NCBI GenBank assembly: GCA_017795025.1 | Contig: CP051243.1 | Span: 248,001-312,000, forward strand | DNA from: Flavobacteriales bacterium | GTDB lineage: Bacteria > Bacteroidota > Bacteroidia > Flavobacteriales > Schleiferiaceae | DNA length: 64,000 bases | Reading direction: 5' to 3' | Shown: positions 9,768-17,407 of the stretch, piece by piece | Layout: the number at the start of each line of letters is the position of its first letter | Numbering within the stretch: the first letter of the stretch is position 1 | Made by a program: the position numbers and the translations under genes | The notes under the pieces: model-generated | Seen by the model: only the letters and a program-made list of their open reading frames with translations | The model's database searches: none | Told to the model about the DNA's origin: nothing

Positions 9768-11108
9768 TCAAATTCCAGTGTAATTACTGGGGTTTATGGC
9801 GCGCATTTCGGCTTTCACCGACTCGCTAACCTCTAAACCTTCGATAAAGGCGGCAATGGTTTGGGCATTAATACCCTCGTTGGTGCGCGTTAATGCTTTT
9901 AAAGCTTCGTAGGGTTTGGGGTAGGCTTCGCGACGTAAGATATTCTGTATCGCTTCGGCCACTACGGCCCAGTTGGCTTCTAGGTCGGCCTCTAAAGCGG
10001 CCTCGTTTAATAATAGCTTGTTTAATCCTTTTAAGGTGCTATTGAAGGCAATAACGGTATGCGCCAAAGGCACGCCTATATTGCGAAGTACCGTGCTATC
10101 GGTTAAATCTCGCTGCAAACGTGATACGGGTAGTTTTGCTGATAGATGTTCGAAAAGGGCATTGGCAATGCCTAAGTTCCCTTCACTATTTTCAAAATCA
10201 ATGGGGTTCACCTTGTGCGGCATGGCCGAAGAGCCTACTTCGCCGGCTTTAATCTTCTGTTTAAAGTAATCCATGGATATATAGGTCCACATATCGCGAT
10301 TTAAATCGAGGATAATGGTGTTAATCCGTTTTAAGCAATCGAAGAGGGCCGCTAAATGATCGTAGTGTTCAATTTGAGTGGTGGGCCAGGAGTGTTGCAT
10401 TCCGAGGATACCTTCTACGAAAGTGTCGCCAAAGGCTTTCCAGTCATAGTCGGGATAAGCCACTTTATGCGCATTGAAGTTTCCGGTGGCACCACCAAAT
10501 TTTGCGGCGAAGGGAATGTGACGCAATAAACGCATCTGCTGATCTAAGCGCTCTACAAAAACCTGAATTTCCTTGCCTAAACGGGTAGGAGAGGCTGGCT
10601 GACCATGCGTACGTGCCAACATGGGAATATCGGCCCAACGATCGGCCATCTCCGAAAGGGAAACTACCAAATCGCCTAAAAGCGCGGTGTATTCCTGTTC
10701 AATATATTCCTTTATCGAAAGGGGAACCGAGGTATTATTAATGTCCTGAGAGGTTAGTCCGAAGTGAATAAACTCCTGGTACTTTTCCAATTCTAACTTT
10801 TCGAAATGCTCTTTGATGAAGTATTCCACCGCCTTTACATCGTGGTTGGTGGTTCGTTCAATCTCTTTAATGCGCTCGGCGTCCTTAATGCTAAAATCGA
10901 GGTAAATATCCCGAAGCTCGATAAAGCGCGAGCGATCAAAATTTTGCAGTTGAGGGAGGGGTAATTCGCAAAGCGCGATAAAGTATTCGATTTCCACCCG
11001 AACCCGATATTGAATCAGGGCGAATTCTGAAAAGTAGTTCCCTAGAGATTTGCTTACTTTGTGATAGCGGCCGTCGACCGGCGAAATCGCGCGTAATTGC
11101 TCTTCCAT
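9768..11108 (-). CDS. purB: Adenylosuccinate lyase
   Basis: Catalyses two steps of purine synthesis: SAICAR to AICAR plus fumarate, and adenylosuccinate to AMP plus fumarate. The 446-residue protein shows the fumarase/aspartase superfamily signature GSSAMPHKVNPIDFENSEGN, with the catalytic serine loop at Ser293-Ser294. Other conserved blocks are TNHDVKAVEYF, HFGLTSQDINNT and ARTHGQPASPT. It belongs to the E. coli-like PurB group. The gene is divergent from the EI24 membrane protein gene, with 35 bp between the start codons; a -7 box TACTTTTG (11126-11133) serves purB. Cytoplasmic. Confidence 0.97.
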   Translation of the reverse strand: MEEQLRAISPVDGRYHKVSKSLGNYFSEFALIQYRVRVEIEYFIALCELPLPQLQNFDRSRFIELRDIYLDFSIKDAERIKEIERTTNHDVKAVEYFIKEHFEKLELEKYQEFIHFGLTSQDINNTSVPLSIKEYIEQEYTALLGDLVVSLSEMADRWADIPMLARTHGQPASPTRLGKEIQVFVERLDQQMRLLRHIPFAAKFGGATGNFNAHKVAYPDYDWKAFGDTFVEGILGMQHSWPTTQIEHYDHLAALFDCLKRINTIILDLNRDMWTYISMDYFKQKIKAGEVGSSAMPHKVNPIDFENSEGNLGIANALFEHLSAKLPVSRLQRDLTDSTVLRNIGVPLAHTVIAFNSTLKGLNKLLLNEAALEADLEANWAVVAEAIQNILRREAYPKPYEALKALTRTNEGINAQTIAAFIEGLEVSESVKAEMRAINPSNYTGI

Positions 11109-11125
11109 ATCCGTTTAATAAGGTG

Positions 11126-11133
11126 CAAAAGTA
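11126..11133 (-). promoter_or_regulatory. -7 promoter element of purB
   Basis: Minus-strand TACTTTTG is an exact TAnnTTTG match, 17 bases before the purB ATG, in the 35-bp divergent gap. Confidence 0.6.
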
Positions 11134-11143
11134 AGGATTCTTA

Positions 11144-11905
11144 ATGTTGAAAATTCTCCAAAATTTTGGTCTTGGTTTAGGGGCCTATGGTCAGGCCCTC
11201 CCGCAGATGTTTCGTAAGGGATATCGACGTTATTTAGCCCTTCCCATTGGCGTTTATTTAGCGCTCTTAGTTGGTCTTATCTGGCTGATGGCGAACAATA
11301 TAAACCGTTGGTTAAATTTACTCCTTGGTCTTTTTGGTTACGATTTGGGTGACTTGGAGGCCTACAGTATTGTCTTGGTAATCATCTTCCAAATCCTGAT
11401 GATTTTCTTCATGGGGAGTTTATTCAAGTATACGGTCCTCATCTTATTAGCTCCTTTTATGAGCTTTTTATCGGAAAAGGTGGAAGCGGAATCTACCGGG
11501 AAATCCTATCCATTTTCGATGCTGCAATTTTTAAAAGATTTGGTGCGCGCAGTGCGGATTAACCTCTTGAACTTTGGGCGCGAGATGCTCATTACGGTTT
11601 TACTTTGGATCTTAGCCTTGGTACCGGTCTTAGGCTTGGCCAGTCCCTTTTTACTCTTCTTGGTGCAATCCTATTTTTTAGGCTATGGCCTGATGGACTA
11701 CAATGCCGAACGCTGGCGCTGGTCTTACCGCGATACAGAGCGTTGGATGCGCAAGAACCGCTCGGCCGTTACCACGGTAGGTTTGGTGTTTCACGGTCTT
11801 TTTCTGGTGCCTTTTTTAGGCTGGATTTTCGCTCCTGCTTGGGCGGTGATTGCCGGCACACGCGTGGCCCTCAATTTACGAGCGCAAGAGGGCAGCGAAG
11901 CTTAG
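11144..11905 (+). CDS. EI24-domain (CysZ-like) inner-membrane protein
   Basis: The 253-residue protein has several hydrophobic helices (about residues 33-52, 70-95, 98-115, 145-185 and 205-230) and the EI24/CysZ layout: an N-terminal amphipathic region, 'SFLSEKVE' after the second long helix, a conserved 'YFLGYGLMDY' followed by 'AERWRWSYRDTERWMRKNRS', and a C-terminal helix pair. CysZ of enterobacteria is a sulfate transporter, but the Bacteroidota homologues lack a sulfur-gene context here, so transport of sulfate is not supported by position. Its 3' end overlaps the convergent HsdR-N gene by 30 bp. Confidence 0.8.
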   Translation: MLKILQNFGLGLGAYGQALPQMFRKGYRRYLALPIGVYLALLVGLIWLMANNINRWLNLLLGLFGYDLGDLEAYSIVLVIIFQILMIFFMGSLFKYTVLILLAPFMSFLSEKVEAESTGKSYPFSMLQFLKDLVRAVRINLLNFGREMLITVLLWILALVPVLGLASPFLLFLVQSYFLGYGLMDYNAERWRWSYRDTERWMRKNRSAVTTVGLVFHGLFLVPFLGWIFAPAWAVIAGTRVALNLRAQEGSEA

Positions 11906-12340
11906 CGGTTCTTTTAAAAACTCGAGTCGAGATTCCTCAAAAAGGACCTTGGCCCAATAGGTTTCTAAACCATTGCTAATTAAGAGGTAGGGTACTTTAT
12001 AATGCAGGTTGTAACGGCAGGCTTGGTCAAAAGTATCCTGACTAATTTTTACCTGTGGGGCTTTGCATTCTCCTAATAATACTGGTTTTCCCTGCTGATA
12101 GATAAGGAGGTCGCTTCTTTGGGTTTTACCTAAAAGTTTAAAGCCACCTTCTAGGGCAAAAGCGGTGGCGGGGTAGTGCAGTTCGGATTGTAAATAGTGC
12201 ACCAAATGCTGTCGCACCCACTCTTCGGGGGTGAGCACCAACTGCTTTTTACGCAGCTGATCCCAAACCCATATTTGCTTCCCTTGTCGGGATAATTTTA
12301 AAGGCGCTGGGGGTAAATGAAGCGGGATTAATTTATCCAT
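11876..12340 (-). CDS. Orphan HsdR N-terminal-domain nuclease-like protein
   Basis: The 154-residue product matches the stand-alone HSDR_N_2 family, the PD-(D/E)XK nuclease-fold domain found at the start of type I restriction subunits. Conserved elements are SDLLIYQQGKPVLLGECKAP, giving a D-x(n)-E-C-K catalytic pattern, and YLLISNGLETYWAK. The start was placed at the ATG at 12340 (MDKLIPLHLP), five codons after an upstream ATG. There is no helicase, methylase or specificity gene nearby, so this is not a restriction system. It lies head-to-head with holA, an arrangement I recall from other Flavobacteriia, which suggests a housekeeping DNA role. Function unproven. Confidence 0.85.
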   Translation of the reverse strand: MDKLIPLHLPPAPLKLSRQGKQIWVWDQLRKKQLVLTPEEWVRQHLVHYLQSELHYPATAFALEGGFKLLGKTQRSDLLIYQQGKPVLLGECKAPQVKISQDTFDQACRYNLHYKVPYLLISNGLETYWAKVLFEESRLEFLKEPLSFAALLRS

Positions 12341-12428
12341 TGATCTAAGAGGCAACCTGTGTACTTAATGTCCGTCTAAGCCCAAAGATATGTTATATCT
12401 TGCGTCGCCCTATTTTTCAAGTCCGCGC

Positions 12429-13436
12429 ATGGATTATAATGCACTGCTAGGAGAGATTCAAAAGAAGCACTTTCGTCCCATTTATTTTTTAATGGGAGAG
12501 GAAGCCTTTTTTATTGATCAGCTAAGTAAGTTGATCGAGGAAACGGCTTTGGACGAGGCCGAGCGCAGCTTTAATCAAACCGTATTATACGGATCGGATG
12601 TTAACACCCAACAGGTGGTTTCGGAAGCCAAACGCTACCCCATGATGGCCGAGCGCGTGGTTATTATTGTGAAGGAAGCCCAGCATTTACGCGACTTAGA
12701 CAAGTTAGAGGCCTATGCCGAAAACCCACAACCCAGCACGGTATTGGTATTTGCCTACAAGCATAAAAAGTTAGATAAGCGTAAAAAAATTAGCAAGCTG
12801 CTGGCCAAGCATCACGTCTTATTTGAATCTAAAAGAATTTACGATAACCAAGTGCCCGCTTGGATTGAGCGCATGCTAAAGCAACAAGGCTATCAGGCCA
12901 ATGCCAAGGCCATTCAAATGATAGCGGAGAGCTTGGGCACGGACATGGGCCGTATTCACAGTGAGCTTAACAAGTTGAGCCTCATTGTTCCCAAAGGGGA
13001 TATTATTGATGAGCAAATTATTGAGGCCAATATTGGTATCAGTAAAGACTTTAACAACTTTGAACTGTGTAATGCCATTAACCGACGCGATTTTGCCAAG
13101 GCTATTCGCATTCAAAAATACTTTGCTGCCAATCCTAAGGACAATCCTTTGGTGGTTACCAGTGGCATCCTATACCGCAATTTCCGAATCTTGATGTTGA
13201 TGGCTCAAGCGAAGGCCAATCGGGTGCCTGAGAATGCCCTGGCTAAAGAGGCGGGGGTATCTCCCTGGCAAGCGAAAGACTACCTTCCGGCGCTAGCCCA
13301 TTTCGATGTGCGTAGAATTGCCCGAATTATGGCATATTTGCGCGAAACAGATATGCGCTCTAAAGGCGTGAATAATGCGGGAACTAGTGATGCCGATTTA
13401 TTAAAGGAACTCCTGTTTAAAATATTTTATCAATAA
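12429..13436 (+). CDS. holA: DNA polymerase III subunit delta
   Basis: Clamp-loader delta subunit, which opens the sliding beta clamp at the replication fork. The start MDYNALLGEIQKKHFRPIYFLMGEE was chosen over an ATG 13 codons upstream because family alignments begin here. The 335-residue product has the delta N-domain pattern 'PIYFLMGEEAFFIDQLSKLIEE', the 'ERSFNQTVLYGSDV' and 'RVVIIVKEAQHL' strands of the AAA+ fold, no Walker A (normal for delta), and the C-terminal collar helices. It is divergent from the HsdR-N gene and is followed 18 bp later by a TonB receptor gene, perhaps co-transcribed. Confidence 0.93.
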   Translation: MDYNALLGEIQKKHFRPIYFLMGEEAFFIDQLSKLIEETALDEAERSFNQTVLYGSDVNTQQVVSEAKRYPMMAERVVIIVKEAQHLRDLDKLEAYAENPQPSTVLVFAYKHKKLDKRKKISKLLAKHHVLFESKRIYDNQVPAWIERMLKQQGYQANAKAIQMIAESLGTDMGRIHSELNKLSLIVPKGDIIDEQIIEANIGISKDFNNFELCNAINRRDFAKAIRIQKYFAANPKDNPLVVTSGILYRNFRILMLMAQAKANRVPENALAKEAGVSPWQAKDYLPALAHFDVRRIARIMAYLRETDMRSKGVNNAGTSDADLLKELLFKIFYQ

Positions 13437-13454
13437 GCCATTTGTACTCTGCAT

Positions 13455-15785
13455 ATGAACTTTTCCAAAATTCTTCTATTCCTAAGCTTTTGCATTTTAA
13501 CCCTACAGTTGGATGCCCAAAAAGCCACCATTCGTGGTTTTATTTATGATAAAGCAACGGAAGAAGCAATTCCCTTTGCCAATGTAGTTATCGATGGAAC
13601 CACCATGGGCTCTACAGCCTCCGACAATGGTTTTTATCAAATTAATGATGTTCCGGCCGGTAAGAAAAAAGTGGTAGTGAGCTTTTTAGGTTACCAAACC
13701 ATAGAAAGGGAAGTGAGCCTAAAAGCGGGCGAAATTTTAAACCTCAATTTCTATATGGTGGAATCGTCCGAGATTTTGGATGAGGTGGAAGTTTCGGCCG
13801 AACGTAAGGAAAGGGATACCAAGGTTTTAACTTCGGTGGTTACCTTAGATCCCAAGGAGATCACCCGCTTCTCGGTGGGTGGCGATGCCGATATTATTAA
13901 GGCGGTCCAGGTGTTACCGGGGGTAATTACCACGGGCGACCAAGGTGGACAGCTTTACATTAGAGGAGGTGCACCTATTCAAAACCTGATTCTTTTAGAT
14001 GGGATGATTGTTTACAATCCCTTCCACAGTATTGGCTTTTTCTCGGTTTTTGATAATGATATTATGCGCAGCGCCGATGTATATACCGGTGGTTTTAGCG
14101 CGGAGTATGGTTCGCGAAATTCGGCGGTGATGGACATAAAAACTCGCTCCGGTAACCGTAAACATTTGGCGGGTAAGGTGAGTGCGAGTACCTATACCTC
14201 TAAACTATTGATAGAGGCTCCCCTAGGTAAGAAGAACGAACGTGGCTTCTCGGCCTCCTCCTTTTTACTCTCGGCCAAGACTTCCTATTTAGACCAAACT
14301 TCCGAATTTATTTACCCCTATGTAGAAACCGAATTCGACGGTTTACCTTTTACCTTCACTGATATCTACGCTAAATTTACTACCCAGGCCGATAATGGCT
14401 CTCAGGTAAATGCCTTCGGTTTTAGCTTTGATGATGCCGTGCGCTATGGGGCCAATAATAGCATTGATTGGAATTCTCAAGGGGCAGGCATGAACTTTAC
14501 GGTTATTCCCGCTGCTTCTAAGGTGCTCCTTTCGGGAGATGTGAGTTATTCGGTTTACGATATCTTATCCATTGAAGGGGATTTAATTCGCGAATCTTCC
14601 ATTACTGGTTTTAACGGAGGTTTAGATTTTACCTACTTCTTCCGTAAGGCCGATGAACTTAAAGTGGGTTTAGAAGCGATTACCTATTCCACCTTTTTTG
14701 ATGTAGATGCGCCGCTTGGTATTTCGGTGGAGCAGCAAGAGAATACCACCGAGTTGGGCACTTATGCACGTTACCGTTACAGCAGCAACCGTCTTATTGC
14801 CGAGCCCAGTATTCGTTTGCATTATTATGGCAGTCAGGCCGAATTAAGCGTGGAACCACGCTTAGGTTTGAAATACAATGTGAATGATTGGTTGCGCTTA
14901 AAGGCCAGTGGTGGTTATTACTCGCAAAACCTGGTAGCCGGGAACTCCGATCGCGATGTAGTGAACTTGTTTTACGGCTTTTTAAGTGCCATTCCCCAAG
15001 GCGACATTCCCTCTACCTTCCGTGGGGAGGAGCTCACCAGCACCTTGCAAAAAGCTCAGCACTTGGTATTGGGTTTTGAAGTGGAGCTTACCAAAAAACT
15101 GAGCGTTAATGTTGAAGGATACCTTAAGGACTTTAACCAGATTACCAATTTAAACCGGAACCAGATTTACGATGAAGGCAGTTTCTCGGCCCTCGGGAAA
15201 CCGGAGATTTTGGTAAAGGATTTTATTATTGAAAAGGGTTTGGCCCGCGGGATTGATATTCTCTTTAAGTACAATTCGAAAAACCTTTATCTGTGGTTGG
15301 CCTACTCCTTAGGCGAGGTAACCCGCGATGATGGGGTACGCGTTTATAATCCTAGTTTTGACCGTCGACACAACCTAAACTTTGTAGGTAACTACAGCTT
15401 TGGTAAGGATAAAACCTGGTTGCTTAGCTTACGCTATAACTTTGGAACCGGATTCCCTTTTACCCCGACCCAATTATTTTACAGTGAGCAAACCTTTACC
15501 GACGATCGCGGACAGGCAGCCTTGGATTACAACTATACGACCGAGAACGGTTCACCGGGAGTTCTTTATGGTGAGTTAAATGATCGTCGTTTACCAAACT
15601 ACCACCGGGTAGATATAAGTTTATCTAAAACTTGGAATTGGGGTGATCGTCAGAGTTTGGAAGTAAGCACCGGCGCCACCAATATTTTAAACTACGAGAA
15701 CATCTTCTATTACGATCGTACGGCCAATCGCAGGGTGAATCAATTACCGATTATGCCTACCCTGTCTTTTAGCTATAGCTTCTAA
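13455..15785 (+). CDS. TonB-dependent outer-membrane receptor with CarboxypepD_reg-like domain
   Basis: The 776-residue protein starts with a signal peptide (MNFSKILLFLSFCILTLQLDAQ). Residues ~25-110 form a carboxypeptidase-regulatory-like beta-sandwich ('RGFIYDKATEEAIPFANVVI ... GSTASDNGFYQI'). The plug domain follows, about residues 125-230, with 'IRGGAPIQNLILLDGMIVYNP', and the rest is a 22-strand barrel ending in the aromatic terminus FSYSF. It is thus an energised outer-membrane importer; the substrate cannot be told. There is no SusD partner next to it, so it is not a typical glycan-utilisation pair. It sits 18 bp after holA. Confidence 0.93.
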   Translation: MNFSKILLFLSFCILTLQLDAQKATIRGFIYDKATEEAIPFANVVIDGTTMGSTASDNGFYQINDVPAGKKKVVVSFLGYQTIEREVSLKAGEILNLNFYMVESSEILDEVEVSAERKERDTKVLTSVVTLDPKEITRFSVGGDADIIKAVQVLPGVITTGDQGGQLYIRGGAPIQNLILLDGMIVYNPFHSIGFFSVFDNDIMRSADVYTGGFSAEYGSRNSAVMDIKTRSGNRKHLAGKVSASTYTSKLLIEAPLGKKNERGFSASSFLLSAKTSYLDQTSEFIYPYVETEFDGLPFTFTDIYAKFTTQADNGSQVNAFGFSFDDAVRYGANNSIDWNSQGAGMNFTVIPAASKVLLSGDVSYSVYDILSIEGDLIRESSITGFNGGLDFTYFFRKADELKVGLEAITYSTFFDVDAPLGISVEQQENTTELGTYARYRYSSNRLIAEPSIRLHYYGSQAELSVEPRLGLKYNVNDWLRLKASGGYYSQNLVAGNSDRDVVNLFYGFLSAIPQGDIPSTFRGEELTSTLQKAQHLVLGFEVELTKKLSVNVEGYLKDFNQITNLNRNQIYDEGSFSALGKPEILVKDFIIEKGLARGIDILFKYNSKNLYLWLAYSLGEVTRDDGVRVYNPSFDRRHNLNFVGNYSFGKDKTWLLSLRYNFGTGFPFTPTQLFYSEQTFTDDRGQAALDYNYTTENGSPGVLYGELNDRRLPNYHRVDISLSKTWNWGDRQSLEVSTGATNILNYENIFYYDRTANRRVNQLPIMPTLSFSYSF

Positions 15786-15810
15786 AACCTTAAAGCCTCC
15801 TAGGCTGGAG

Positions 15811-15917
15811 GGCCTAGCAAGGGCGAGGGGCGGTTTGGGAGCAGGCCGCTATGGAGATCATGTAGCTGCGTAGCAGATCCCATGACCGAATGCGGAAGGC
15901 GAACCAAACCAAGCCTT
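15811..15917. repeat. Structured intergenic element, copy 1
   Basis: A ~107-bp GC-rich element lies between the convergent TonB-receptor and glycosyltransferase genes. It opens with GGCCTAGCAAGGG and closes with GGCGAACC ... CCAAGCCT. Inner complementary segments are GGTTTGG with CCAAACC and GGAGATC with GATCCC around TAGCTGCGTAGCA. The same end sequences bound a second copy at 56047-56168. It looks like a folded, possibly mobile, palindromic element. Confidence 0.55.
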
Positions 15918-16038
15918 AAGCTTGCAGCCCGGGAAGGGTGGCTTATTAGTACAATTGATTTACAGACGGAGGCTGATGCCCAGGGCTTAAATTCCGCTGT
16001 ATACGGTATTTGGCCTAAAGTCTTTTTCCGAAAGGAAA

Positions 16039-16761
16039 TCAGGACTTGAAAAGGTTGTATTTGAGGATGCAATAGATAGCGCGAAAGCCATCTTTCCAAT
16101 TGATTTTTTTGCCTTCTTCGAAGGTTCGGCCATAGTAGCTAATGCCCACTTCGTAAATGCGGATGCCGGGTACCCGCGAAACCTTGGCGGTAACTTCGGG
16201 TTCAAAGCCAAATCGATTTTCCCGCAACTTTAAACTTTGCAGGATATCGGTGCGGAAGAGTTTGTAACAGGTTTCCATGTCGGTTAAGTTCAGATTGGTG
16301 AACATATTAGACAGGAAGGTGAGGAATTTATTACCGATGCTATGCCAAAAGAAGAGGATGCGGTGGGCATTGCCTCCCATAAAACGGGAGCCGTACACCA
16401 CATCGGCCACGCCTTTAACCGCGGGGGCAAGCAGGATATTAAACTCCTTGGGGTCGTATTCTAAATCGGCATCCTGAATGATGGTATACTCTCCGCTGGC
16501 CCGCGCAATTCCGGTGTGTAGGGCAGCGCCCTTTCCGCGATTCACCTTATGCTTCATGTAAACAATGGGGAAATCCTGGTGCTCCTGACGGTATTTTTCG
16601 ATGGCCTCCTCCGTATTATCGGTAGAGCAATCATTTACAACGATAACCTCCTTTTCAATGCCTCCCAAAAGTTCCACCGCTCGTAATTGATCCAAGATGT
16701 GATGAATGGTTGCCCCTTCGTTATAGGCCGGAACAACAATGGATAGGGTTTTGATTTTCAT
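16039..16761 (-). CDS. Family 2 glycosyltransferase (DPM1/GtrB-like)
   Basis: The 240-residue protein has a GT-A fold: 'LSIVVPAYNEGATIHHILDQL' at the N-terminus, 'VIVVNDCSTDNTEE', 'NRGKGAALHTGI', and the metal-binding 'QDADLEYDP'. The start MKIKTLSIV at 16761 was chosen because it directly precedes the first strand of the fold. There are no long transmembrane helices, so it resembles soluble dolichyl/undecaprenyl-phosphate mannosyl- or glucosyltransferases. It probably loads a sugar on a polyprenyl phosphate at the inner membrane, but the sugar cannot be told. It stands alone. Confidence 0.88.
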   Translation of the reverse strand: MKIKTLSIVVPAYNEGATIHHILDQLRAVELLGGIEKEVIVVNDCSTDNTEEAIEKYRQEHQDFPIVYMKHKVNRGKGAALHTGIARASGEYTIIQDADLEYDPKEFNILLAPAVKGVADVVYGSRFMGGNAHRILFFWHSIGNKFLTFLSNMFTNLNLTDMETCYKLFRTDILQSLKLRENRFGFEPEVTAKVSRVPGIRIYEVGISYYGRTFEEGKKINWKDGFRAIYCILKYNLFKS

Positions 16762-16792
16762 GGAGGTTCTTTGAAGCCGTAAAAGTAGCAAT

Positions 16793-16835
16793 AAAAAAAC
16801 CGCTTAGCGCGCTAAACTAGCGGTCTAAGCGGTTT
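16793..16835 (-). terminator. Terminator of the 16854-17267 T9SS protein
   Basis: On the minus strand AAACCGCTTAG pairs with CTAAGCGGTTT around a loop that itself contains a short stem; a T run follows. It lies 19 bases after the stop codon. Confidence 0.88.
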
Positions 16836-16853
16836 GAATAGAATCTATAAGCT

Positions 16854-17267
16854 TTAAATCTTACGGTACTTGAGGAACTTTTCGCCAACGCGAACTACGT
16901 ATACACCGTTTGGTAAATGGCGAAGGTCCACTTCGGGGTCTTTTTTACCTAAGGGATCAATCTCCGAGTCGAAGAAAGCTTGTCCGGCCATATTGTAAAC
17001 CTGGATGCGTCCTTTGGTTTGCCCCCCAAGCTTAATACGTAATAGTCCGTCGCCCGGATTAGGATACAAGCTGGCTTCTTCGATTTTAATGTCGCCTCCA
17101 CCAAGCAACCCCACGGGAGGTGGAGCGTCCAAGTCCACAGGGTCTTGGATAGGAGCATTGATTTGGGTGGTGGCACTAGGCTCGGGTTGCGCTTTAGATT
17201 GGGCACTAAGGGCAGTATTTAAACTGAAGCAAAAGGCCAATGCTAGGAAGTAGGGAAGTTTTTTCAT
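16854..17267 (-). CDS. Small secreted T9SS-sorted protein
   Basis: The 137-residue product starts MKKLPYFLALAFCFSLNTALSAQ, a clear signal peptide. This ATG at 17267 was preferred over one 12 codons upstream, whose extra residues would spoil the signal peptide. A short low-complexity linker rich in Pro, Ala and Asp (~residues 24-62) leads directly to a T9SS sorting domain (EASLYPNPGDGLLRIKL ... GVYVVRVGEKFLKYRKI). There is essentially no passenger domain, so the protein is little more than a sorting signal. It could be a small surface peptide or the remnant of a larger gene. Confidence 0.8.
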   Translation of the reverse strand: MKKLPYFLALAFCFSLNTALSAQSKAQPEPSATTQINAPIQDPVDLDAPPPVGLLGGGDIKIEEASLYPNPGDGLLRIKLGGQTKGRIQVYNMAGQAFFDSEIDPLGKKDPEVDLRHLPNGVYVVRVGEKFLKYRKI

Positions 17268-17395
17268 GATGCGTGTTTTAGATGTTTTCGTTTTCTTGAA
17301 CAAAGTTCATAGGTATGACAAGGAAAGCCTTGTGCATAGTTGCCCGGCTTTTGTTAAAGAAGCGTTAAAGGCTAATTTTCAAGCATTAAGCATTA

Positions 17396-17403
17396 TATTT
17401 TTG
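17396..17403 (+). promoter_or_regulatory. -7 promoter element of the histidine kinase gene
   Basis: TATTTTTG matches TAnnTTTG and ends four bases before the ATG at 17408, predicting a leaderless or nearly leaderless transcript. Confidence 0.55.
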
Positions 17404-17407
17404 GGGC

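Noticed and set aside
11605-11979. Plus-strand open frame within and after the EI24 gene
   Set aside because: It overlaps the EI24 gene in another frame, is rich in Arg and Leu without family motifs, and runs into the convergent gene.
11876-12340. Type I restriction system
   Set aside because: Only the N-terminal nuclease-like domain is present; no helicase, methylase or specificity subunit lies nearby.
15800-16211. Two additional minus-strand open frames around the end of the glycosyltransferase gene
   Set aside because: They are out of frame with the glycosyltransferase and partly made of the structured intergenic element; no family resemblance.
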